From contig JAQGDQ010000004.1 in assembly GCA_030141605.1 (NCBI GenBank), forward strand, positions 620,001 through 684,000: a stretch of 64,000 nucleotides of DNA, given 5' to 3'. The translations under genes were made by a program, and so were the position numbers. Source of the stretch: Tubiluchus corallicola (taxonomy: Eukaryota; Priapulida; Priapulimorpha; Priapulimorphida; Tubiluchidae). This document shows positions 28,601 through 37,900 of this stretch, one piece after another. Each line of letters opens with the position of its first letter. Position 1 is the first letter of the stretch. Below the pieces are notes generated by a model. It was not told where the DNA came from and did not search any database. It was given only the letters and a program-made list of their open reading frames with translations.

Positions 28601-28788
28601 AGTTTCTAAATTTTTGCACCAGACTACCCATGGAATTGCTGTGTAATGTAAATCACGTTAATTCTTACTTAATTTATCACATCTACTTACCCAGCTGTTG
28701 TTCTTGTTGTCTTTCTTGGAGAGTGCTCTATTACCTTTACTGTAGACACGATGTCTGAATTTGGAGTGCTTGCAGGAGTCGAAGCCAT
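1..28788 (-). CDS. ZMYND8: ZMYND8 orthologue, chromatin reader (17 coding exons; 3' end outside window)
   Basis: ZMYND8 family proteins read modified histone tails through a PHD-bromodomain-PWWP module and recruit partners through a C-terminal MYND finger in the nucleus. Exons, in transcription order: 28691-28788, 27289-27344, 24484-24618, 22367-22458, 21310-21456, 19521-19634, 17480-17572, 11219-11306, 9946-10001, 9000-9077, 7970-8029, 5827-6000, 4849-4993, 3419-4737, 1423-1621, 515-663 and 1-58. All junctions are GT-AG and the phases agree, giving 1020 complete codons plus one base. The start ATG at 28788 follows in-frame TGA TAA and sits in a good context (AGGATGG). Family-specific matches include [40 protein letters not shown] and [11 protein letters not shown]. 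The human protein has about 1190 residues, so only the end of the coiled coil and the MYND finger should be missing, left of base 1. ZMYND11 is a less likely identity because it lacks this exact PHD-bromo-PWWP similarity. Confidence 0.95.
59..3418 (-). other. ZMYND8 introns 14-16
   Basis: Non-coding stretches 59-514, 664-1422 and 1622-3418. They are AT-rich and largely unique, with no transposon, RNA gene or long ORF that I can support. A short tandem repeat of about 20 bp lies near 1812-1850 (the words gaataaagaaatat and aaaatgaataaag recur). Confidence 0.6.
3419..4993 (-). other. ZMYND8: ZMYND8 exons 13-14: end of PWWP region and long disordered acidic segment
   Basis: Exon 13 (4849-4993) gives residues 398-445 and ends the folded reader module. 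Exon 14 (3419-4737) is one 1319-bp exon encoding residues 446-885, rich in Ser, Thr, Asp, Glu, Asn and Lys and predicted disordered. It contains an asparagine run near residue 505. A conserved island, [15 protein letters not shown], precedes an acidic Ser/Asp-rich stretch, matching the human DKTIESCKAQLG island in place and context, so this exon belongs to the gene. The 278-codon ORF on the opposite strand (3531-4367) is a by-product of this composition. Confidence 0.9.
5827..9077 (-). other. ZMYND8: ZMYND8 exons 10-12: zinc-ribbon linker and PWWP domain
   Basis: Exon 10 (9000-9077) encodes [15 protein letters not shown] followed by a WFCEPC motif, the cysteine-rich linker packed between bromodomain and PWWP in ZMYND8. 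Exon 11 (7970-8029) opens the PWWP domain; the signature is FPYWPAK, with Tyr for the first Trp (human has FPFWPAK). Exon 12 (5827-6000) continues with [14 protein letters not shown] and a basic helix containing GKKRKQ. PWWP domains bind methylated histone H3 tails together with DNA. Residues 294-397. Confidence 0.93.
8008..8120. repeat. 62-bp tandem duplication spanning the acceptor of ZMYND8 exon 11
   Basis: Copy 1 starts at 8008 and copy 2 at 8070; both begin aaactaatacatgaggtg and run through ctctaaaaa to actgcat and tactact. Copy 1 contains the first codons and the acceptor of exon 11; copy 2 carries a decoy acceptor after 8092. The repeat offset is 62 bp, not a multiple of three, so using the upstream acceptor would shift the frame. 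Confidence 0.85.
10942..11095. repeat. Fold-back (inverted-repeat) MITE-like element in ZMYND8 intron 8
   Basis: Two arms of roughly 75 bp are near-complementary around a centre near 11020. Left arm words agatttattggcataaggcc and aatgctagtcacaa reappear in reverse complement as ggcctcatgccaataaatct and tgtgactagcatt. No ORF lies inside. The structure fits a short non-autonomous DNA element or its remnant; I cannot assign a family or see a clear target-site duplication. Confidence 0.8.
15347..15627. repeat. (TATAA)n pentanucleotide array, about 56 units
   Basis: About 280 bp of essentially uninterrupted TATAA units inside ZMYND8 intron 7. It creates three overlapping open frames of about 115 codons on the minus strand, which are artefacts of the repeat. 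The near-perfect array suggests recent expansion or contraction and probable length polymorphism. Confidence 0.97.
16394..16523 (-). promoter_or_regulatory. Possible internal TATA promoter and alternative first exon of ZMYND8
   Basis: On the minus strand a TATAAA at 16518-16523 precedes an ATG at 16426 that opens 11 codons ([11 protein letters not shown]), ending at 16394 directly on a strong donor, AAG|GTAAGG. The open frame ends in phase 0, and the next exon of the gene (11219-11306) also starts in phase 0. An in-frame TAA lies upstream. If transcribed, the product would lack the PHD finger and the first half of the bromodomain. This is inferred from sequence only. Confidence 0.25.
17573..21309 (-). 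other. ZMYND8 introns 5 and 6
   Basis: Non-coding stretches 17573-19520 and 19635-21309. They contain the probable hAT-like element near 18.4-19.0 kb with an internal (GAT)n tract at 18660-18690, and a 19441-19456 G-rich run. The remainder is AT-rich and shows nothing recognisable. Confidence 0.55.
18418..19028. mobile_element. Probable non-autonomous hAT-like element
   Basis: The right end reads, in reverse complement, ctagggatgtgcacgaataa; the left end has the related tagttgtgggcac followed by ttgaataat. Both ends are followed inward by repeated attcgaata/cgaataat words, typical of AT-rich sub-terminal regions of animal hAT MITEs. No transposase is present. Target-site duplications are not clear, so borders are approximate. 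Confidence 0.45.
21310..21456 (-). other. ZMYND8: ZMYND8 exon 5: PHD finger with one zinc ligand replaced
   Basis: This 49-codon exon (residues 128-176) is the PHD finger. Visible ligands are Cys136, Cys139, Cys148, Cys151, His156, Cys159 and Cys175. The expected seventh ligand, the Cys of the family motif WFCPEC, is Asp172 here: the sequence reads EWVDPEC. Two adjacent residues differ from the usual FC, so one miscalled base cannot explain it. Both exon borders fall between codons, so the domain is a phase 0-0 cassette. Confidence 0.93.
21457..22366 (-). other. ZMYND8 intron 4 with AAC/ACA-rich trinucleotide tract
   Basis: Positions 21520-21612 form an imperfect trinucleotide tract of ACA, ACG, GCA and AAC words on the plus strand. 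Its complement explains the valine/isoleucine-rich minus ORF at 21402-21686, which otherwise reads through the PHD exon. Nothing else is recognised in the intron. Confidence 0.7.
22459..28690 (-). other. ZMYND8 introns 1-3
   Basis: Non-coding stretches 22459-24483, 24619-27288 and 27345-28690. A 12-G run lies at 24038-24049. A strong hairpin lies at 27843-27891. I find no other repeat or RNA gene; ORFs of 60-80 codons here look random. Confidence 0.55.
27843..27891. repeat. Short hairpin-forming inverted repeat in ZMYND8 intron 1
   Basis: The arm ataacaatcaatcatggc (27843-27860) pairs with gcctgattggttgctat (27875-27891) across a 14-base loop, with one mismatch, one G-T wobble and one bulge. 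It may be a remnant of a small inverted-repeat element or, less likely, a small-RNA precursor. Confidence 0.5.
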
Positions 28789-29795
28789 CCTCAAAGTTTA
28801 TCACTGTCACTTACCAGAGTAATATTACGAAACCACACTCGCGCACAACTGCACTTGACTCTGCAGATGAGTTTGCATCTTCATAACAAATAACCATGAT
28901 TAGCACGTTTTAACAACAAGAATAGTTACCATTTATGTTCAATAGTTTGACGTCTACGTCATCAAATCTTACATACTTCATACACAAAGTGTTTCTTGTT
29001 GAATCCCCAGCAGTTCTATTTTCTTTTTGTTGAATAAAGGTTTCTGTTTTGCATTGGTACTTCACATCGTCTAATGAAAAAAGAAAAATATACATTTATG
29101 ACATGTTGTCATAACTACCAAAACTTTTTGATAGATATGTAATGCTAAAATCTAGATCATGTTTGATCTTACTTTTCAATAGAACAGCTAGAACCAAATA
29201 CCAAAAGTTTAAGTAATAATTTTCAAGCACTATGTCCAACCACCATTCGTTACTTCAACTTAAATATTGTTTACTTTGTTAGCGTGAACTTACAAGTATT
29301 AATCTTGTCGGCAAATTATGCAATAACACAAATAGGCAAACATTTATAGGACAATTAATAGATAACAAAACAGAACAACAATAGAATCATCAATTGTTCC
29401 AAATCAAAAATCAATTGTATTGTACTGGACAATGCAGCGTCAGACATATTCCCTCAAGAATTTTCTGTAGGTTATTCATGAACAACATAAAGAACATATT
29501 TTGAACAAAACTGAATTGTAAATGCCAGTAGGTGTAACTAATACAGTGACAAGCTTAACAAATCATGTTTTCTGCTCTCACTCAGTCTTCACTCTACAGT
29601 ACCTCATTTAGTGACGATTTGTTTAATGGCCCACAATACTGAAACCTAATTTTAGTGGTGTTAACACTTCTAAAGAATCTGCCAGAATATAAATTCTGTC
29701 CATATTTCTTTCCTAACAGGGTTAATGCAGGTGGATGTTAAACTAGTTCTGTAAAACGATATTAATAATACTAGAAAATAAATTGTAAACCAAAT

Positions 29796-29957
29796 TTAAA
29801 GCACGAAAGAGACACCTTCGGACACAAAGCTTAAAAAATTATCTTGGAATTTTGTATCACTTGCATGCTGTCTTATTGCATACACAGCTTGCATAGCAGT
29901 AGCACTGTATAAAGCTTGTGAATTTAAATTCCGGCGATATCCGTTAGGTGCAGCCAT
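29796..29957 (-). CDS. Small ORF of unknown status, 53 codons
   Basis: An ATG at 29957 in context AAAATGG opens 53 codons ending in TAA at 29796-29798, with an in-frame TGA upstream. The encoded peptide begins MAAPNGYRRNLNSQ and has a balanced, non-repetitive composition, unlike the low-complexity ORFs around it. I do not recognise it. It lies about 1.2 kb upstream of the first ZMYND8 coding exon on the same strand, so it could be an upstream exon, an independent micro-ORF or chance. No suitable donor places it in frame with ZMYND8. Confidence 0.2.
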   Translation of the reverse strand: MAAPNGYRRNLNSQALYSATAMQAVYAIRQHASDTKFQDNFLSFVSEGVSFVL

Positions 29958-32439
29958 TTTAACGGCAAGTCATTTGAAACAAGTTTAGATAACCCTGCAC
30001 GAAGTTCCAAAAAATAATCAGAGCATTGGAAGCACTCACCTCACTTAACTAAGCAAAAGTTTAAATTACTTTATAATGTCAATAAGATCAACAATGTATT
30101 TTTGGTGTATCAGTTTTTTTCAATTCTAATTCCTTAAGAATTTTCATTTCCAATTGCATAAGTCTTTCATAAGGTAATTATGCATAATGCAATTGCATAA
30201 TTGCATAACACAAACGTAATGCAATTAGCAACATAACTTTGTATGGAAAGTTATGTTATTTCCGGTTATCGAACAGTTTTGCTCCATCCAGACACTTTCA
30301 TAGCTCACCTTGTGTTTTGGTACAACGATCTACGAATATAAGAATTCTCACGCATTTTTTATTAGTCATTTGCATAAAAATTTTGCCTAGTTAATGTGTA
30401 TTGGATAAGCAACTGCCAATGTCAGTGTATGAAAAACTTCTAAGAAAGCTGCGAATGATTAAATATTTACATATATCAACGATATCTAAACTGATAGACA
30501 CAATAATTGCTTAATATTATCTTACATAATAGATAAGTCTACACTACAACACCGTTTGTAATAGTGGCTCAGATTGACATTACATGCATACATAAACCAA
30601 GTATTAGATCTGTCCACTGCTTGTGCTTGCCTTAGATTGACCTAAGCTAGCCTGACTGTGAATCTGAGTTAAACTCAGATGAATCATCAGTGTCATAATG
30701 TCTTACAAAAAAATTGCCTCCAAAAGTAAAATTGAATGCAAAGTTTGCAAGCTTGCAGGCTTCATTTACTTGGTTGCATGTAAGTCTACAGATGGTTGGT
30801 GCACAGCTTACGAGCAAGTTGAGCGCTTATATGAATAAGCTTATATGAGTGCGATCTTGTATAATAATACAAGGTTAAAAACATGAAAAATCATTGACAG
30901 CTGCTATTAAAATCTCAAAATATAGTTTCAAAGCATAACATTTCTGTTTATTTGTGATAGTAAACTCTCAACTTAATGTGTTTCATCACTGAATTGCAAT
31001 ACTGTATAGCAATTCCTTTTTATGACGTTAAGCATCAAAGCACGAAACTCTAACAATTAATTTGTCTTGTCGCATCATTTTTAGACTATAAAACATTGGA
31101 ACTTTATAGATCACTGGCTCACTGCCCATACTGCCGACCCACTGTGAGTGCAGGCTGACTCACACACTACCTGCCCCCCCCCACACTGGCTATCTTGATG
31201 AGGTTGTCACTGCAAATACCAGTACTAAGAAAATATAAATAAAAAAATACGCAATTTCTTTTGAAGCGAGGCAGCACTTGGCAGTGTGGCGTGGAATGTC
31301 AGAACTGCTTTAAACTGGTTATTCAAAATCACCCCCGGACTGTAGCATGTGTAGAAATTGGTTAAAGATGATTACAGGCTACGAAGACTGCAAATTTTGA
31401 AGAGGAACATGTTCAGGCAAAAAATCTTAGTGGAACTATGCATTTCTAAATACATAATTATATGCATATCCAATGACACCAAAGTAACTATTTGTTAACA
31501 TTAAGTTGTAGAAATAATGATATACATGTGTGTATAAATATATTGGTATACTTTATGTATGAGAGTGGCCACATTATCATCATGGTCTGCTTCTCTTCCA
31601 AATTTTTTAGCCATACCCCACTTTTTTCACCTGCATTTGCATTTTATTAGTCATAATTACGAGGGTGCAATGAGTACACTGAAAGCAAGTTACGGTTTAG
31701 AGGTATTCATGCACTAATTTTGTCACTTTTGGCTAAATATTATATATATAAAAGTAAGCGGAGCTTGCTATGTTATACTTGTTTCCGCAATGCGAACTAC
31801 CAAATGGTAGACAGTCAAGAAATGTCAGTTTCAAGTGCAAGGTACATAATTGTAAATCACTTTTGCACAATTGGCAACCTCAGTGACTTGATGATATTTG
31901 GCAGCATTGGCAAATTTGATCTTATAAAATTTCTTGTAGATGCTGGCAGTACAGTAGCAGAGATTTGTCTGGTGATGATTAAAAATTTGATGAGGCAACG
32001 TCCAAAATTTTGTTCCAATACATTTTGTCTCTACATAATTGTTTCAACATCAGTTTCATAATAATAATGATTATATTGAGTAATGTGCAAAAAGCCAACA
32101 AGATATAGTTCTCTATATGCAACAAGCCGGACAATTTACTTTACTCTTTAGCAACAACTTATCATAGTAACAGCATTAGTGAAAGATATATACATACTTA
32201 CATAGTCGGAATTTCACCTTAGATGGTTAGAGAAAATACTTAATACTCAACACACAGAAACAATTACTATTATTTTATAAGTTATATTATAATAATGTAG
32301 TAGGTCTAGGGTCTACTGAATTAGGAGCAGCAGGCACAATTCAGTTATTAATCAGTAACTATCGTTACGAATCTAGGCAGTACTTCTGCAACAAAGTCTA
32401 TTCTAGTAACTCAAATATTGCTGTAGATAAGGTATTAAC

Positions 32440-32760
32440 TTACGTTTCAACAAAATCTAAATTACCCTAACTCCGTCACCGACTTAAATTTTCTGAATTG
32501 CAGTCTTCGTGCTTATGCATGCATCGCTGGTGGCGCCCTCCGAAATGTGTAGTGTCCGATTTTTGTAACTAGGCGAGTCCTCCGAAATCCGATGTCAATT
32601 TTTAGCACTAAAATGAATTTTTATTACAGTAGTGTAAAATCATTTTAGTTTACGTACTTAAAGTCATACCTGCCAGTTATTTGACGTAAAATTGAGTGCG
32701 AACCGTAGAAAGCCCGGAGGACATCTAGCTCCCGGCGGGAGCCCAGTGGAAGCAAACTAT
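32440..32760 (-). promoter_or_regulatory. Candidate ZMYND8 promoter / 5' non-coding exon
   Basis: This stretch is clearly less AT-rich than its surroundings and has several CpGs (words such as ggtggcgccctccg and ctcccggcggga). On the minus strand a consensus donor, GAAAC|GTAAGT, sits at 32444. The first coding exon has an acceptor-like CAG ending at 28804, 16 bases before its ATG. A 5' UTR exon here spliced to 28803 is therefore plausible but unproven. Confidence 0.3.
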
Positions 32761-34535
32761 GCCCCAGAAATGTTTACATTTTTTGTCAATCAAATTATCA
32801 AAAAATTGAGGCAAAAAAAAGTTAATTTTTAAGTACTACTGAGCTTTCTTTTACTGTTATTGCAGTTCACTATGCTTTTTCATTTAGAACTTAACAATAA
32901 CAGAAGCTCAAAAGAATCCAAAATACTTACTTTTCAATAATTGTAATACATTATAATATACATCGCTAGACTCATGAATGCTACTGTGTTATTGAGAGTA
33001 GTACTACTAATTGTATTATATATATGGTACTGTTGGTAAATGAAGCCAAGTGATTTGCAAACTTGCATGTAAAGTTGTGAAATGTGTGAGAATTGAAATT
33101 TGAGGCATTTGCGAATGCAAGATGTAAAATTCATATGACACATGCCTAAAGCATGAGAGTTAGCAGGTCTGTAACATTAAAACTGAAAAGTGTTTAAAGA
33201 TCACTTTACTTCATGTCATTAATACTTGCTCATACTAGCAAGGTGTAGTAGCAACAAAGACATTGTTTAGTTTTATAAAGGATTTTTTTAATTATTGTGT
33301 AATATATCTACATTAATGATAAAGACACAATTCAAAATATATGTGCTAAAACCTTTGTACTGTTTTGTTAACAATGCATGAGCATTCCACAGTAGAGTGC
33401 TATATAAATGACAATAGTATACAAGTGCATGCCTCTTAAATTAAAAGTAAGCAGTGCTTCGTTACAGCTACACATTGAAAATAGGCCTGATGTCTAAAAA
33501 TTCACATTCTGCACGAGTCATACCATCAGTTATTTACACAAACATTGTTACCAAAATAATCAATTTTTGGTGCATCTAGACTGTTAAATACATCATTAAG
33601 ATTTGCAGATGGGAAATAGATAATGGCAACAATGACTTAAATTAAAGGGTATTTTAAACGTAGAATTAAAAGAAACTGGTTTGACCGGCAATTTCACAAA
33701 TAAACGTCAAAATAAGACTGAATACAAACTCCAAGTTGAATTTGTTCCTCAAATCAATTTGACTATCATACATACAGCATTTATTGACAGAATTAATGCA
33801 CACTGAAAAGCTTAATTGTCTCAATGCAAGACTGATGTTCAGCACATAAAGGAATTCAAAGCACATAAAATTGTGTGAAATCAAATATGGAAATTAATTT
33901 ATAAATAATTTGCGCTATTTTTCATGAAAGATTATCTCACAGTAACTACATTTATTGTAATCTACACACATGTTGTGCGCAATCTGACTTTTTTACAATT
34001 TACTCAAGTTGTTTCATCCCCCTAAACTTACGGAAACAAAGCAGAGCTGATCTTTTCAGTTTTAAAATGGCATTTGGTGAAATAAACTCCTAATCAAGGT
34101 AAAATTGCAGATATTGCAGATAATAGTGTTCTAATTTCTAGGTCACAAATGAAATGAACCACAGAGACCAATACTACACAATCTACACATGTCCTTTTCA
34201 AACATCACTTTCACTGAAAGACTGTCAAGAGATAATGTAAATGAAATCAAAAGCCACTGGTTTTGAATTTAAGTTATTCAAGTTTTTGCCACAGCCAGGC
34301 AAACAAATGTACTTTTGAAGAAATTCTTGCATTCATTTAAAAGTTGAAAATTTTGTCATGAAAAAACAAAAAATAAACACAATTTAAATAAATGAAAACA
34401 TTTTTCCATTTATATTGCATACTTTTTTATACATTCTTTTACACCATATGTCTTTCTCAATTTGAGGCAACTATCTTGATCAGCATAAACAAAACAGCAT
34501 CAGTAATGACGCAAAACAGCACACACAAGACTAAA

Positions 34536-34958
34536 TTACCTTGGTGGCGGAGGACCAAAATTCATCGAGGGTGGAGGAGGTGGTGGAGCCATACGTGGCA
34601 TCGGAGGAGCTCCTGGTGGGTGCATACTCCCAGGCGGCATCGCCTGAGGCATAGTACCAGGTGGTGGTGGTCCAGTAGGTGGAGGAGGTCCTCCGGGAGG
34701 AAGTGGAACATGTGGATGTGGAGGCCCACCAGGTGGAGGTGGTCCACTCGGTGGTGGTGGTCCGCCGGGAGGGGGTGGTCCACCAGGAGGTGGTGGCATT
34801 CGATAACCCGGTGGTGGTGGAGCAACCATTCTTGAAGGTGGAGGTGGCTGTTGTGATCCAGGTGGTGGAGGCTGCTGTTGTGGCAGTTTCTGTGGAGGTG
34901 GAGGAGCTTCTGTCGGCTGCTTGACTTGCTCTGCCTTGAAAGTAAATTGTAGGAAAAA
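34536..34958 (-). other. SF3A2: SF3A2 exon 8: proline/glycine-rich tail
   Basis: The last exon encodes FFLQFTFKAEQVKQPTEAPP, then a low-complexity tail of PPPPG, GGPPPP and MPP units. The tail is disordered in homologues and tolerant of length change. Its GGTGGT-rich plus strand creates the tryptophan/arginine-rich ORF at 34392-34835 and several overlapping minus ORFs, all artefacts. The stop reads CCAAGGTAATTT, so the TAA lies inside a donor-like sequence. A candidate poly(A) signal AATAAA (minus) lies at 33951-33956. Confidence 0.92.
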
Positions 34959-37900
34959 CTGAAAAGAAAAATGAATTATATTTTAACATATCACTATTAA
35001 TCCAACAAAATAGCAGTCAGCAATAATCATACAGACAACATTTCTTGGTTTGCATGTGGCACAAGGTCATAATGGTCTAAAGATTCTGGCTCTTTCCATT
35101 CAGGTCATAGAAGACCAATTTGGAAACAGAAAGAAGTCATTATAGCGGAACTGAACCTGATTACCTGTTTAGTTTCCTTATTCCAAAGTGTCCAGAATTT
35201 TTTCTTGTCTGACTTGTCAACTTCACGACTAGGAACCTTAAATGAAAATCAACAAATATAGCTGAAAGTAGCAGGTACATATCTTGAAGTGTTAAAATGC
35301 AGAATGAAGCCAAGTAATTTGCTTGAGACATTCATTTCACATTTATCTGAATAAGCTCTTGCTAAAAGCAACAATCAATCAAATCACTGATATACTGATA
35401 TCAGGTAAAAAGGGCGTTTTAGGTAACCAGGAAACCCTTATTTTTGTTAACATCTTTTTCACACTCACATGTTGCAATTTTGGTTTTGCTTGGAAGAATA
35501 GTTTTATTTCAGTTGTTCTGAGTTTTGAATGAACAAGTTAGAATGTCACTCAACAGAGTACAGGCCTCTTCCAAAACCTGCAGACTGCCCTGCGTCTAGT
35601 AAATAACACAGTCGCTTGGATTAAAATGTCACCAATTATTCTGATGCCATTTCATTAATAATGTGCATCGTTACTTTTTGCATTTTTTCCGCAGTGCATT
35701 ATTGTGATGTTATGTCATACAAGCCTATATTAATCGATAAAAATTGCTTTTCTCTTGCAATATTTAATCAATCATTACCAAAATTAAGAGTATTTGTGCT
35801 TGCCACATGAAGTGCCACCCCTCCATGAAGTTTAGTGGAAATTGCTGAGGTAGTTTTAGCATAATTCTGTTAGCAAACAAACTAACAAGCCAACAGCAAT
35901 GAAAACATAACCTCCTTGGTCGAGGTACTAAAACAGAAGCCATGAATAGTTTACAGACTGTCGTATTTCATGAAAATAGTCACTTTGTTATAATGTAAAT
36001 AAGCAAATGTGTAATGCAAGTCTGGGGGTAGATGGGGCTCCTTAGCCTTGGTCGGCAATTCATCTAGGTGAAGGAAAACACTGGTCACAAACCTCCACTG
36101 CCTTGCGGCTATACCCTCCATGAGAAAGGCTTTGGGAGTAAACCCCAAGGAAAAATCCGGAGCTGGAGTCCCTATAGGCGGGTCATGTTGCATAGCACCA
36201 TGATTCCGACAACTCCTACGATGCCTGAAGTACCAGATGTGCTGGCTCTGCCTTTCCTATGGATCATACTTGTGGCGTGGAGAGAGTGAGGCTGGTGACC
36301 TGGTGCAATCCCTCCCTCACTTTAAACCAAGTCACGCACAAGTCATGATGACAGGTCACCACCAAAAACTCAAAGTCCTGTGGCGATGGGGGAGTGGCGA
36401 ACCAGCAAGTGCAGATTACACTCAAGCTGCAGTCACAAATCTACACACAGGTGGCTCAGGGCACGTGGTTGCTCTCAACTGACCGAGGCAGCAGCGGAAT
36501 TCGGCAGCCCCCTGGGCGACTGAGCAGCCCTCTTTAGGAACGCTCTGCTCACCCCCGTAGCATGGGGAGCGGACTAGAAAAGGTGTCCCAAACATAGCCT
36601 GCCTCAACACTTTCCTGGTCCAGCAAGCCGCAGCTGGCGGGAAATCCCATCTGTGCGGTCGAAAGAACAAGAGAAAAATTACACTAACACTGGGTGCCTG
36701 GAATGTCAGGACACTACTCGACAATGGCAACACCAACAGACCTGAAAGAAGAACTGCTCTTATAGCAAAAGAATTACAAAGATACAAAATTGACATAGCT
36801 GCCTCAGCGAAACACGCCTTGCAGAGAAAGGACAACTCTCTGAAGCTGGCGGCGGATACACTTTCTTTTGGAGTGGGAGACCATTAGGTGAGAAAAGAGA
36901 GGCAGGAGTTGGATTTGCAGTCAGAAATGGCCTTGTGAAGAACCTCTTAAAACTTCCAGATGGCATCAACGACCGGCTTATGGCTCTCCAACTACCTCTC
37001 ACGAAAGGGAAGAAAGCTACACTCATAAGTGCATATGCACCAACCATGACCAACCCAGATGACATCAAGGACAAGTTTTATGAAGAGCTAGATGCTACCA
37101 TCATAAATGTTCCAACATCAGACAAGCTCATACTACTTGGAGATTTCAATGCTAGAGTGGGTACAGATCACCAATCATGGGAAGGAGTTATTGGCACACA
37201 AGGAGTGGGAAAATGTAACAGCAGTGGGATCCTGCTACTACAGGCATGTGCAACCCATGAACTCATCATCACAAACACACTATTCCATCTTCCCAAGTGC
37301 AATAAAACAACCTGGATGCATCCAAGATCAAAACATTGGCACTTGATAGACTTCATCATCGTCAGGAAGAAAGATCGGCAAGACGTGAGGGTGACCAAAG
37401 CAATGAGAGGTGCAGAGTGCTGGACAGATCATCATCTTCTCATATCCAAACTCAGCCTACACATCCAACCTAAAAGGCCACAAGGCAAAAAGACCATGAA
37501 GAAACTGGATGTTGGGAAACTTCAAAATAAGGTAACTGCTAGCAGCTTCTCCCAAAGCCTTGACAAAAAGATCTCGGAGTCATCTCAAGACGCCACCACT
37601 GTTGACCAGAAATGGGAGCACTTCAGAGACCTGGTCTACTCAACAGCCCATGAACATCTAGGGCTTGCTACGAAAGAACATCAACACTGGTTTGATGAAA
37701 ACGATCCTGAAATTATCGCTTTGATAGCATCCAAACACCATCTACTTAGGGTACACCAAAATGACCCCACATCAGAAGCGAAGAGGGCAGCATTCATACA
37801 TAAACGCAATGAGGTGCAAAGGAAACTCCGTGAAATGCAAGACGCCCGGCTGTCAAGGAAAGCAGAAGAAATACAACACTACGCTGACACCAACAACTCA

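Larger units (their letters stand above)
22367..28788 (-). other. ZMYND8: ZMYND8 exons 1-4: disordered basic N-terminus
   Basis: These four exons encode residues 1-127, rich in Ser, Thr, Pro, Lys and Arg and with no recognisable fold. Exon 1 begins [12 protein letters not shown]. Exon 4 contains a proline run followed by a basic cluster, PPPPKRRKK, that looks like a nuclear localisation signal. This placement just before the PHD finger matches the basic stretch in vertebrate ZMYND8. Exon 3 (24484-24618) is preceded by an unusually pure pyrimidine acceptor tract of ten thymines on the coding strand. Splice assignments rest on consensus sites and phase, not on transcripts. Confidence 0.85.
28789..34535. 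other. Region between ZMYND8 and SF3A2
   Basis: About 5.7 kb without a supported protein-coding exon. It should include the ZMYND8 5' non-coding exon(s) and promoter and, at its right end, the SF3A2 3' UTR. Observed contents are a 53-codon ORF (29796-29957, minus), an 11-bp hairpin at 30230-30257 beside repeated gcataat words, a C-run at 31174-31182 and a less AT-rich stretch at 32440-32760. Confidence 0.6.

Noticed and set aside
31720-32061. 113-codon plus ORF as a gene
   Set aside because: No recognisable similarity, no splice context and a composition expected from AT-rich DNA.
34392-34989. Trp/Arg-rich, Ser/Thr-rich and Val/Glu-rich ORFs around the SF3A2 tail
   Set aside because: They are other frames of the Pro/Gly-rich last exon of SF3A2.
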